From Cephalotrichum gorgonifer (lineage: Eukaryota; Ascomycota; Sordariomycetes; Microascales; Microascaceae), in NCBI GenBank assembly GCA_900312665.1, contig ONZQ02000010.1, positions 434,001 through 498,000 of the forward strand: a DNA stretch of 64,000 nt, written 5' to 3'. Numbering within the stretch: position 1 is the stretch's first letter; each line of letters starts with the position of its first letter. The position numbers were made by a program, and so were the translations under genes. Below the pieces are notes generated by a model, which searched no databases, was not told the DNA's origin, and worked only from the letters and a program-made list of their open reading frames with translations. Shown here piece after piece: positions 34,381-44,882 of the stretch.

Positions 34381-34710
34381 CATTACTGTTATTTTTAAGC
34401 TTAAGAGGCTTTCGTAACGAGATGTGAATGAGGTAAGGGTTGCGCGCTGATTAGCTGTTGGTGGCATGAATCCTTCGTCCAAAGCCAAAAAGCCATCTCC
34501 TTAGACCTTAACGCAGACACCAAGGAAACGGTTCGAAGCCGTGTTGCGTGTTTGTGTTTGTGAAGCTCACACCACGTCAAAATGCGAAAGATTCTGGCGC
34601 TTGGACATTATTATGATGAAATTCAGGTTTAGCTTCTGTAATTGAACTTTGAAATATTTCCGGATTACTTGTGTCGTTTCTGACTTATCAGGATATAATA
34701 CCTGCTATAC
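34381..34710. other. AT-rich spacer between relics
   Basis: No gene is seen. It marks the change from the GC-rich monooxygenase fragment into the AT-rich relic region. Confidence 0.5.
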
Positions 34711-34985
34711 AGCGGCAAGGCCCCTTCAACAGACGTTCGAGGGCCATAAGGATTGGGTAACGTCGGCGGCATTCTCACCTGACTCGAATTATTTAGCCTT
34801 CGGACCAGACGATAAGATGATGAAGGTTTGGGATATAGCGATAGGGGCCCTTTAACAGACGTTTGAGGGGCCCCGTAAGATTTAGGTTATGTTGGTAGAA
34901 TTCTCCCTTGACTCGAGGGTTTAGCCTCCGGATCATTATGATAAGACATCAAGATCTGGGATATGGGGACAGGGACCTTTCAACG
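34711..34985 (+). pseudogene. Degenerate WD40 repeats (NWD/NLR-type relic)
   Basis: Two successive decayed WD40 blades of the very uniform type found at the C-terminus of fungal NACHT/NLR proteins. The first still reads QTFEGHKDWVTSAAFSPDS and then DDKMMKVWDI. The second repeats the same pattern with stop codons and indels at the DNA level (second copy begins near 34850). No NACHT or HET domain was found next to it. Decay of high-identity repeats is what repeat-induced point mutation would produce, but I have not counted RIP indices. Confidence 0.75.
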
Positions 34986-35698
34986 ATCACTCAACCTACA
35001 CCATATCATTCTATAATACCAGCTTATACTTAGATACTGGAATTGGCCGTATTGAACTAGCTGATAGGAGTAGGGCTCTGAGAACCTAAACTCCGCATCC
35101 GCGCCAAGACCGGAGAACAAAAGCGCAACGGCTACGGCCTAAACAGCGACAATACCTTCGAGGTACCTTGGCAACAGCCCTGGTAATTTCCCTGATCGTC
35201 CAACTAGCAGTGAGGTCATTGTTTACAGTATATACCTCGGCAACGATAGTGTTTGTAGATTCGGGCCTAAAAGACGAGCTTCGGCGGCTCTCCGGAGCTT
35301 AGATTCTGAGCGTCAGTATCTCTTTTCATTTTTGCCCTTGTCATTATAGAGTTACGAGTGACTTTTTTATAAATAAACTCTATGCCAAAAGGTTATTCTC
35401 CTCTCCCTTCCTAAAAGTTACTTACTATAGGATCCCAATCTTTATATTTCCTTGGTACATTAAACATCTTTTATTAGTTGCTAGTTCTAGATACGCTTAT
35501 TATAGGCTTGGACTAAAGCCGCCTGGGAAAATATCTATATATATGTGGCTTTCCCTCCGCTATTACTAGATGGAACTTCTTCCTCTTTTCTTCTTTATCT
35601 AGAACAATACCTTCCTGATTATAACATTATTTTCTTCGTCTTTTCTTCCAGTCACTATTGTTAAATCCGCAGCCGGAAACATCAAATCACCTAACAAC
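34986..35698. other. AT-rich intergenic, lectin promoter
   Basis: No gene is recognised. It is markedly AT-rich from about 35330 to 35690. The last part must serve as promoter and 5' UTR of the lectin gene at 35699. Confidence 0.5.
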
Positions 35699-36742
35699 AT
35701 GTCGACCGACCAGCTCAGCGAACTATGGTCTATCACTAACGTGGATGGCCAACTCGAGGTCTTCGGAATCTTTGACAAAACTGTCTGGCATACCTGGCAG
35801 ACGGCACCAAACAACGGCTGGTACGGCAGCTGGCATGCGCTTTATAGCGACACCGACCTGCTCCGTGGAATAAGCGTTATCTCTAACCAGGATGGCCGAC
35901 TCGAAGTCTTTGGAATTGCTCCAGATAATACTATCCGGCATACCTGGCAGAAAACACCAGGCAACTGGTGTGGCAGCTGGGAGGAGCTTTATGGCGGAGC
36001 CAATTGGCGTGAACTAAGTGTCACCAGTAACCAGGATGGCCGACTCGAAATCTTCGGAACTGGACCAGATAATACTATCTGGCATACCTGGCAGACAACA
36101 CCAGGTGGCAGCTGGTATGGCAGCTGGGAGGAGCTTTATAGCAAGGCAAACCAATTCAGCGAACTCAATGCTATCTGCAACTATGATGGCAAACTCGAAA
36201 TCTTCGGAATTGCATCCAATGGCTCTATTTGGCATACCTGGCAGACGACACCAGGTGGCGACTGGTATGGCAGTTGGCATGAGCTTTCTAGCAATACCAA
36301 CCCCCTCAACAAACTATGTGTTATCCACAACCAGGATGGCCGGCTCGAAGTCTTCGGAATTGCATCAGATAATACTATCTGGCATACCTGGCAGACAAAA
36401 CCAAGCAACGGCTGGTATTCCAGCTGGAGCGAGCTTTATAGCAATGCCGACCAGCGCAGCAAACTGCGCGCTACCTGCAACAATGATGGCAAACTCGAAA
36501 TCTTCGGGCTTGCATCTGACGGTTCTGTTTGGCATACCTGGCAAACGACACCAGGTGGCAGCTGGTATGGCAGCTGGCATGAGCTTCCTAGTGATTCCAA
36601 CCACTTCAACAACCTATCCGTTGTCCACAACCAGGATGGCCGACTCGAAGTCTTCGGAACAGATAGTACTATCTGGCATACCTGGCAGACAGCACCAAGC
36701 AACGGCTGGCAGGGCAGCTGGACGTCACTCGGAAAAGGCTGA
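35699..36742 (+). CDS. Seven-repeat PLL/tectonin-like beta-propeller lectin
   Basis: Intron-free gene for 347 residues made of seven repeats of about 48 residues. Each has the frame NQDGRLEVFG, then DNTIWHTWQT, then PGGSWYGSW and a short ELYS-type linker. This is the signature of PLL-type lectins (first known from Photorhabdus) and related tectonin-like proteins. Seven repeats match one seven-bladed propeller, and sugar sites in that family lie between blades, built from the Trp and His residues that are conserved here in nearly every repeat. The last repeat is shorter by two residues. No signal peptide is visible, so cytosolic storage or unconventional secretion is expected, as for other fungal defence lectins. 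It sits intact among pseudogenes in AT-rich DNA. Lack of introns and the bacterial-type repeat suggest possible horizontal origin (inference). Sugar specificity is unknown. Confidence 0.85.
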   Translation: MSTDQLSELWSITNVDGQLEVFGIFDKTVWHTWQTAPNNGWYGSWHALYSDTDLLRGISVISNQDGRLEVFGIAPDNTIRHTWQKTPGNWCGSWEELYGGANWRELSVTSNQDGRLEIFGTGPDNTIWHTWQTTPGGSWYGSWEELYSKANQFSELNAICNYDGKLEIFGIASNGSIWHTWQTTPGGDWYGSWHELSSNTNPLNKLCVIHNQDGRLEVFGIASDNTIWHTWQTKPSNGWYSSWSELYSNADQRSKLRATCNNDGKLEIFGLASDGSVWHTWQTTPGGSWYGSWHELPSDSNHFNNLSVVHNQDGRLEVFGTDSTIWHTWQTAPSNGWQGSWTSLGKG

Positions 36743-37433
36743 TCCTTGGAACCCCACACCGGGGAAGTGCATTACCAGGATTGCGTCTAACCTGACTCGA
36801 CCTACCTTGCAATCTCGAACAAGAATGTCCTTGAAAGTTTGGAGGTGAATGGCTGGGTGGATGGCGAGAGGTGCTTGATGTCTGTCCAATAGGAGTTCAA
36901 TAATAATTCACTCATTTCAAGAAGCAACAGGGCTCTCCGGAATAAAGGGCTTCAATGGCAAAGCAAGCTCTTATATATTGCGCTTTTCCTCTCGTGTAAT
37001 CTACGGGCGAATTACCGCGGCTCCTAAGTTGTTCAACTCGATTCGGTTACGTGTCATCAGGGTGCACCTGGCAAGTCTTATTATCGGCATGGGGGGACGT
37101 AAGGAAGGGGAATTTCTTGAGGTACGATTTCTCCGGACGATGAGTGGCGGCCATTTCATTTCCGCCTTGCTGTCAAATCCCCCCTTAGGGTTCGCGCTGT
37201 TATCGTAGTAATAGGACCTTAGGAGTACAGGTACCCTATCATATTATTGATTAACTGAGTGATAGCTCAACGTCAGGGATCATTCCGCTCTCATCTATGC
37301 CAGTCAGGAATGATCATTTCAGGGATTCCGCTCTCATCTATTGCCGTCAGGAATGATCATTCCTGCGATCGTCAAGGCAATCAGCCTCTCCGACTTATTG
37401 ATATCGGACGCTAAGACCTGGCTAAGCAAAGAC
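36743..37433. other. Intergenic with a short direct repeat
   Basis: No gene is seen. It contains the 43-bp direct repeat at 37282-37367 just upstream of the CHAT relic. Confidence 0.55.
37282..37367. repeat. Imperfect 43-bp tandem repeat with palindromic core
   Basis: Two copies, starting at 37282 and 37325, of a unit beginning ATTCCGCTCTCATCTAT and ending with the palindrome AATGATCATT. The second copy extends it to GGAATGATCATTCC (37348-37361). Small differences separate the copies. Confidence 0.85.
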
Positions 37434-38100
37434 TGAACTGGGAGGAGAGCCGAGCGTGCGCCGAAAAACTGACTTGGCTATGGGAGTCTTGTGGTAAGCA
37501 AATCCTCGACCAAGTACGCCTCCTCCAAGATCCGTTAGAAAATAATGTCTTGAGGGTGTGGTGGATCGGAAGCAGCCTTGGCAGTTCCATGCCTTTCCAC
37601 GCAGCCGGTATACACCGTATAGGCTCTACCGAGACGGCCTACCACAAGGCGGTGTTGTCGTACGCCCCGTCGATCAAAGCGCTTACCTATACTCGCAAAA
37701 GAGCTCGGGATTCGGGGGCAATATGCGGCTCGCTCTTGGCGGTATCTATGCCGACAACGCCGGCCGAAGAGGGCCAAAAGACACCGCCTAGTCTCCAATG
37801 GGTCACGAAGGAGATACACAATGTGCTAAAAGTGACCAAGGGACATCTCTTACCATAGAACATGGAGCAACCTACCGCCAGTCAGGTGCTTGAACGGCTA
37901 TGACACTGCTCTGTCGCGCAGTTTGCATGCCATAGATCAACTGACCATAAAGACCTATCTAAAAGTGCGCTCATATTGCAGAGGCAAGCAAACGACTGGA
38001 TAACGAAAAAGGGAAGAGAAGGCAATAGCTGAGCAGGACTATTGCAGGACAGGCTTACATTTGGAATGACTTCAGAAGCAAACCTCTATCAGGCGTAGCT
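37434..38100 (+). pseudogene. CHAT protease-domain relic
   Basis: A single reading frame gives LTWLWESCGKQILDQV, then RVWWIGSSLGSSMPFHAAG with the CHAT His motif (HAAG), then KAVLSYAPSIKALTYTRKR and GSLLAVSMPTTP. After a stop at 37856-37858 and a second at 37901-37903, the same frame continues as SQVLERL, HCSVAQFACH with the catalytic-Cys motif FACH, and SKSALILQRQANDW. This is the order of a CHAT (caspase-HetF-associated with TPR) peptidase domain. Both His and Cys motifs are still readable despite two in-frame stops, so it is a recent pseudogene or has read-through or splicing that I cannot see. No TPR array is recognised upstream. Confidence 0.8.
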
Positions 38101-38119
38101 GGCATGCCTACCCCCTATT

Positions 38120-38151
38120 CCCAAATCAACCCATGCACAGGTTGATCTGGG
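38120..38151. repeat. Inverted repeat (12-bp stem, 8-nt loop)
   Basis: CCCAAATCAACC pairs with GGTTGATCTGGG with one mismatch around an 8-nt loop. Part of the left arm recurs about 95 bp later at 38217. It could be a hairpin or the remains of a mobile-element end. Confidence 0.75.
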
Positions 38152-39610
38152 AGGGGTGGGTAGCGTGGGACCCACAAGAGAGGACAGGGGTATAGATTGA
38201 TTGGAAACTGCCAGTCCAAATCAACCCATCAACAAATACACAACATCATATAACCTGAGGGCAGCACCATACACACCCCGCACAATGCTACAACATATCC
38301 AGAGAGAAGTAGTGGCAGTATTAGAGTATATATACGATAGTAGAAAACTGGTAGATATTTCAAGATATATAGGGAGAGGGTCCTAAGGGTAAGGGGATAT
38401 CCCTATACTAGTATAAGATTCTTAGGAGGATGGTTAGTCCGGATTTCTTTTTGGATATCAAAATAGTAGCCATCGTCCCCAACTACTCTGCTAGAAAAGG
38501 AAAAAAAAACTAAAAAAAAAAAAAAAAAAACTTGCAGGAGGCAACAAGTGGTAGAGACTGAATCTTGATAAAGCGGGAGCGAGGGTCGTGTATCAGGGGT
38601 TAGTGAGAGTAGTACTCACGGAATACGGACAAACGGCCTGCCTCGCAGGTCCCTCACCTCACCCTCAATAGGTGATGTGCAGTGAGAGGTGGGCTGCCCT
38701 TCTTGGCTGCATGCTGGCGTCGGCCACGTCATGGAATAAGGTTTCCTCGAAGTCGTGGAAGCCCCGGACATCAGGTACCATAATTAATTACTTGACTAGC
38801 GACCCACCATCGGGGTTTAATACCACGAGCCAACTCCACGCGCCCGCGCGCTGTGTGATCCGGACATCCGTAGAAAAGTGGGCCCTGCTTGGTCTTCGTC
38901 GCCATCTACAGATAGCTCTCCTAATCATTATGTTTGTACGGAATGCTCGCGGCAGGGCTCCCTCGCTAGCCCCTCCCTGTTCCCTCTCGTTCCGCTTCCT
39001 CAAAGGTATGGATCCTGCTTTCTGTCCTTGAGCCTGGTTTGGGGCCTCTGACAGTGCACCGAAAGTTCTGTGTAGACGAAATACATCATGTACTGTCTTA
39101 TATTCCAGGCCAGTATATCATGTACTATCCCAGATTCCACGCTGTACGGCTTGTACCATCCAATATTTTAAACTATCCCAGTTGGGTTACACAGGTTGGG
39201 GAACGGTTTGGTGTGCATTCCTGTGAGAAAAGGGCGTTGTATTTCCGTTCCTACTTTTGGAATACTGAAGTGGTAGAAACTGGATCCCGCTCGGAATGAC
39301 GCCGTGGCAGTGCGTTATCTAGGAATAAAAATACTCCCAGGCGCCGACTAATAGCCACGCGCGCGCCTGGGGCACAGGCAGGCAAGCAATTCAAATTCAC
39401 CGTAGCTCGGCCTCGTAGGTCTGCGTCGTGGTTCTGCGTCGTGGTTCTACCTCCTAGTTCTACCTCCTGGTTCTGCCTCGTGGTTCTACCTCATAGTTCT
39501 ACATCAGTTCCCTATGGTTTTTGGGGGGGCGGGATTGAGGATCCGTCTGGTAGAAAAGATCCTACTGGTAGGAAAAAAATCTACTGAGGACGGACAAAAC
39601 ATGGATAGAA
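38152..39610. other. Intergenic, low-complexity rich
   Basis: No gene is recognised. It contains an interrupted A-run near 38500-38530 and the minisatellite at 39414-39507. Confidence 0.5.
39414..39507. repeat. 14-bp minisatellite
   Basis: About six imperfect copies of a 14-bp unit of the form TGGTTCTACCTCCT. Copies vary mainly at two positions (TG/TA and CG/CC). Confidence 0.8.
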
Positions 39611-39611
39611 G

Positions 39612-39617
39612 AAAAAA
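39612..39617 (-). terminator. RNA polymerase III terminator of tRNA-Thr
   Basis: Six A on plus (TTTTTT on the transcribed strand), 15 bases beyond the 3' end of tRNA-Thr. This is the usual Pol III stop. Confidence 0.8.
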
Positions 39618-39632
39618 GGCAAAACGATAGTT

Positions 39633-39703
39633 GCCCTCAGTAGGAGTCGAACCTACGACCTCGTCATTACTAGTGACGCGCTCTACCACTGAGCTATAAG
39701 GGC
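39633..39703 (-). tRNA. tRNA-Thr(AGU)
   Basis: Complete cloverleaf read on the minus strand. Acceptor GCCCTTA pairs with TGAGGGC (one G-T). D stem is GCTC/GAGC. Anticodon stem is CGTCA/TGACG with loop CTAGTAA, anticodon AGT. T arm is GTAGG-TTCGACT-CCTAC. The internal B box GGTTCGACTCC is intact. It is 71 nt without an intron. AGU (read as IGU) decodes ACU, ACC and ACA. A duplicated 3' half of this gene lies 7.3 kb to the left (32283-32328). Confidence 0.95.
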
Positions 39704-41456
39704 CGCTGGATGCAAATATCTCACCTTAGAATCCAGCATTCTCAACTCTATTCTAAGCACTAACTGTCAGGATTATTATATTTCCAGTTCCGATATAGCT
39801 TGGAGAGAGGCTTATTGGCGCTTATCGAAATGAGGAAAACGACTGTCAAATGGCATCTATACTTATATCAACCGGGAGTGTCTGCTCCTGCTAAAGAGGC
39901 GTAGGTGCCTCCGCCAACGTAACACCCACCAGCTGTCCACCACTGTCTACCCGGATCCAGTTCTATGCCGTGTACACAACGTGGATACAAAGTTGATCTA
40001 GGGTTAACATCATATTTCCGATATGTTACAGAAGCGGAGTTGCAGAACCCTAGCTCCCGTTGTACAAAGTATTCCACTCTATTCTATCGCTTAGGCTGAA
40101 CACCGCGGAGGAGGCTGGCCAGGGTCTCAATTCACCCCATGTCTTAGCTCAGCTATCGATGGTATTAGTGTTCCCTTGTCACATGCCAGGACCGCATGAC
40201 GCGACGGGCTATGATTTCGAGCTTGGTGTTGGGAGAATCGTAGGTGGGTCCCACTTGTATACTCTCGCCCTAGTACCCATGATCTGTTCGTCTCTTGCGC
40301 TTCCTGGTTTCGCGGAGGCTTCCTCTTGCAATTCTCGATCATCAGGCCAGTCTCTAAACCCATGCGAGGCTCACCGGGTGCTCACCTGGATAAATGTCGT
40401 CTTAACCTCCTCATTCTTTCTTTAATGTATGCAGACTGAGCCATTCAAGCGCCTCCTGGTACCGTCTACGAAATGACGCCTTTCTACCGTCTTATAAGAC
40501 CCAGGTGTTGTAGTTCCGCTGCGGGTTCACGCAATTATGGAGCCTAGAATCAAATACCAGAGGAATAAGCATAGAGCTCTATCTTCCTCCCTGAAAAGGG
40601 ATATTGAAGTGAGCACGCACGGGCAACATGGCCGACGGACAACGCCGAACATCTCCTTCTGCATCCTGAGGCCAATAAAGGTTTACTTCCATGGAGATGG
40701 GCTTGGTTGGCTTTGCGCTCTAGCTGTACACCTTCCACCACATGAAGAGAAGGAGAGTTCTGGATATTGACAGCTTGTCTAATTTGGCCTGCGCTTTGGG
40801 TGGTTTACGGGCTGGGGGGACGATGACAAGTCACCATAGGGTTGTCTACAGCTGAAGGTTGGTTGTGGGATTAATTTTGGGGACGGGATAACGTCTCTTA
40901 ACATAGGGGAAAAGAGAAAGTATATTCGTTTACAGATTTGTGCGAACTAAGTCTCAATTGGCCCCTGGCTAAGAGCAGGGAATGTGCAAAAAGCAAGGTC
41001 GTTCCGTCTCCGGTGACTCTGGGGGAGTGACAGAAATGCAATTCCCGGTCTATGGAGATCCTATCGAGATATGGACAATGGAGGAACAAGAAAAATGACC
41101 CTGGCCCTTTAGGGGGCAGCAGATGCAGAGTTGGGGGGAATCGGCTGACAGCAGCCGGCAACGATCGGCTTCACGGATTCAACAAAACGGCGCCTGCCAA
41201 GACCTTGATAGAAGCTGAGCTTGTCATACCCATGTTTCCCCTTTTCAGCTCCTCGGCCAGTACTTGAGTACAAGTAGAACCGTGCCCAGCATTTTTCCCT
41301 TCTCTATGCCGTCACCGCATCTCCGCTACACTAACATTCAGCCGCTAGCCCGCTTATCTTTCTTCTTCGCCTTCTATAATCGCCATTAGATCTCCTCATC
41401 GAGCTCAGATATAAACCATTGAGGCGTCCGCGCGCGGGGACAAGAGATTATTGGAT
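39704..41456. other. Intergenic, no gene seen
   Basis: About 1.75 kb without a recognisable gene. Its end holds the promoter of the retropepsin-derived gene. Confidence 0.55.
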
Positions 41457-42998
41457 ATGGCGTACAATCTTCCATGCCCTTCGTGGGTTTGGTCCAACAA
41501 TTCCAATGTCCAGTTAGTATTAAGCCTATCCACAAGGCATATGTGCACCTCATCTATCTGATGGTCCATGATATTTCATGCGTGATAAGGTGTAAGCTCA
41601 ATTGCATTTTAGCTGACATCCCATCCCAACTTTTAGCGCAGCCAAGGACCGATATTGGTTCTCAGCAGATTACCAGCCGCTTAACTCCACGGTCACCAGC
41701 TACATCCTCAAGGGGTCCGGGTCGCCCGTCGTGAGGATTGGAACAGTCGAACTTCCTGTCAAACGAAGCCCGAGGGCTACCGGAGCCCGAGCCCATGGCA
41801 TCCTACGACTCCGCAACGTTCTCCACGTCCCGACGGCCACCTGCAATGTCATTGGAAATCCCATCCTAGATGAATACCGTGTCACTATGTCAGGATCTAG
41901 GCAAGATACCAAGGGGGCAATTGTTGACAGACGGGGTAGGAACGTTGCCAACTTTGACCCCCGAGCCATACTTTTCCAGGTCAGGCTGAGCGGTCCACCG
42001 GTTGGGCCTCGCGTTGGCCCTTCGCCATTTGATCCGTCGATACTCTACATGATCAACGTGCGATGGCCCGATAGCGAGAGGGACAAATGGGAGGCGTCGC
42101 GTGGTGTTAGAGCACCCCAGGCCGTGGGGGTAACTCCCCTTTCTGATACGGAAAAGCGCTGGTTCATCGAACACTGGGGCGGAGAATTCAAGTTCCTTGC
42201 CAGCTACGGCCTCAGCTTCTACAAGGAAAAGGATCGCGAAGTGGGCCGCGTTATCCTCCGGGCTATCCTGTCCGGCAGTGGAGGCAGCGACAACAGCAAC
42301 GGGGACAAATCGGAGGCGTCGCTTGCCGTCAATACAGCCCAGTCTGTGGGGATAGCTCCCCTTTCTAAGACAGAAAAGAGCTGGCTAAAGGAGCACTGGG
42401 GCAGCGAATTCAGGTTCCTATTGTGCCATGGCCTCAGCATTTATGAGGAAGAAGATCGCGAAGAAGGCCGTACTATCCTCCGAGCTATCATGGACGGCAG
42501 TGACGGTGACGAAGACAGCGAGAGGGACGAATGGGAGGCGTCGCATGCTGTTAATGCAGCACAGGCCGTGGGAGTAGCCCCCTTTCTGATACGGAAGAGG
42601 GCTGGCTGAAGGAGCACTGGGACGGCGAATTCGAGTTCTTATTGTGCCACGGCCTCCAAATCTACAAGGAAGAGGATCGCGAAGAGGGCCGCGCTATCCT
42701 CCGAGCTATCATGGACGGCAGAGATAGCGACGACGACGAAGATGGCGGCAACGGCTGGGATTACAACGGCTGGGATTCCTCTGACGATGACCGCTCAGAG
42801 ACTCAGCTAGCCGACTCGTATTTCGACGCCGATGAGCTACGGTTCATCAGGGACAACTATGGCGGTTCAACGACTTTCATGTTCGCCCATGGGCTGAAGT
42901 TCTATGATCCCGAGGCCGGCGAAGAGGCTCAATCCATCGTTCGTTTGATGATGGAGAACGATTGGGAAAGTCATGGGGGTGCGAGGTTTCAGTTATAG
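41457..42998 (+). pseudogene. Retropepsin-derived (Copia-type) repeat protein with a 1-nt frameshift
   Basis: Exon 41457-41512 joins exon 2 from 41637 (124-bp intron, CTGAC branch point). The N-terminus WVWSNNSNVHAAKDRYWF aligns with the Copia protease opening that normally reads W-x-x-DSGAS-x-H. The catalytic Asp-Ser/Thr-Gly is replaced here, so it should be protease-dead. It is followed by IGTVELPVK and LRLRNVLHVPTATCNVIG, the rest of the retropepsin core. The C-terminal half has four tandem repeats of about 70 residues. They centre on SxTEKxWLKEHWGxEF, a HGLSIYxEEDREEGR motif and ILRAIMDG; the fourth copy is divergent. In copy 3, near 42577-42590, one nucleotide is missing in a T/C run compared with copies 1 and 2. 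This ends the frame at 42609, while the rest stays open in the shifted frame to 42998. It may be true decay or a homopolymer error. Function unknown. Confidence 0.8.
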
Positions 42999-44882
42999 CC
43001 GACAGCCTCTACATATATCAAACGTGAGGTGCATACCTTGGGGCAAAGCGTCCTGGTTCATGGGGGAGTCTGACACGGAATCTTAAGTTCGGAAAGCCCG
43101 CGCGGTTGGGATGTGGCTGAAATGCCCGAAATCCAATGTGTTTACAAGTCTCATCCGGGTGATGAGTGGTAGAGGCGTGGTGGGGAATGGAGAGCTTGGG
43201 GAACGGAGCTGGATGCGGCCAATTTAGTCAAGCAGCAAGCAGTAATAAGTTAATAAATAGATTGATACTTGACACTTGAGCAGTACCCGGGAGACCTGAG
43301 AATAATTCACGGCTTCGAAAATGAGCGGAAGTAGTCAAAGAGTTGGCATTTCTGGGTTGAGAGTAAGAATAGTCGGAAGTGGATCAGATGATGCCAAAAC
43401 TAGCCATCAATTGAGATAAGTAGATCCAAGAACCTAGACATGTGAGAAGATACAGCTTGTTAGTCCAGTCCAAGTAGACTAGGGACTTCGTGAAAGAATA
43501 TATCATCTTGGCATTCTAGAAGAGTGGAATGTTGAGCAAGCTCAGTATGTAGGTAATTTACATGGCCATGGCTAGCAACGCGATATTGCTCAACCCATAA
43601 CCGGAGAACTGTCGAGCAACGCTCATCGGTAAGCTCCCGGATGAACGTGTTGTAAGTGGTAGTACCTACGTGTCCGCATGATCATTGTGTAGTCCGGAGT
43701 TACAACGGCGCCGCCATCGCAAGTGTGTAGCTCTCTCGAAGCTGTGTAAGGCCAGGTAGAGAGCAGCCATGATGTTCTAGAAAAAAAACTCCCTGTATCC
43801 CCGCAAGAGCATGGTTGCCTTGGACCCTTGAGCAGGACTGACTTGTTAGCTCCCCATAGCCCACAAGGCTCGTCTTCAGGAATAGGGACGACGGAGGAGA
43901 TGAACTCGGGAAGCAGGAAAACTTGGTAATAAACCAAAGAGTCAAGTAGTGCTGAGGTAGATGATAGCATGTGCTGTTTGATATCATTTACTCACAGTGA
44001 TGGAGCGGAGGACCCTGGTTCGAACTCCTGTCATGCCGAGCGGCGCAATTCACCAGAGAATTCAAAATGAATGCATCTGGATTCCACCCTCGTTTAAATT
44101 GAAATCCTTTCCGCATATGCAATAATAGTCCGCGTGTTTGCCACAATCACGAGCTCCACTTGGGTGTTGACTCTTCAAAGTCGAGATTGACTGACACTAA
44201 GGCAAAGATAATAGGTATCACTACCATGACTTATCTCCGTCTGACAATTTGCAGAGCGGGGCCACTACCGGATTTTACAGGTGAAAGAAGTAAATGTTGA
44301 TTATTATGAGGGAGTCATCGAACAAGGAACCAATGGAGACAGCGTCATAGGACTGACCGACAAACCGGAGTTTTCACCGTGATTGATGGACAATACTTCC
44401 TCCGTGCGAGTGTACTAGGAATAGTAAAGTCATGTAGGTTTGGCGAAGGAGGCCGGAATTCTTTATTTAAACTTCTTCCGCGCGATAATGTCTTGAACAT
44501 GACCTTTCCATTTCTAGCTTGTACCTGGTATTTCAAAGCCACCTTGTCCATTGTTCCGTCTCATATTCGGGAAGATGATGAAGGGCAAAGACAGGGCCGG
44601 ATACCGTCGTCCCAGAGTCAGCGTGAGCTGGAGCAAACAATCGGCTTCTCAAGGGCCCTTGGCGCCTCTGAAAAGGATATTTGGGCGGGATGGGAATAAA
44701 TGGGAATAGAGGTATCGAAGGGTAGGAGGCAACGTAGTGGCTGTAACTTTATTATATGACCAGACGCTACCCCTGAAATAAACCACACCATCGCATGCCT
44801 CATACCGATTCATTCCTGCCCCAACCCACGTCGAGTCGGGTTTATTTAACCCAGTTCCATTACGCCACGAAAAGGTAGCCTC
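42999..44882. other. Intergenic, no gene seen
   Basis: About 1.9 kb. No motif-bearing open frame is found. It includes AT-rich parts around 43230-43330. Confidence 0.55.

Noticed and set aside
36018..36848. 276-codon open frame overlapping the lectin gene
   Set aside because: A second frame of the same seven DNA repeats; it has no independent features.
37260..38530. CRISPR-like or phage-like repeat array
   Set aside because: Only two repeat copies and no spacers; the organism is a fungus.
43985..44045. tRNA-like GGTTCGAACTCCTG stretch
   Set aside because: Resembles a T-arm but the stem does not pair and no acceptor, D or anticodon arms could be found around it.
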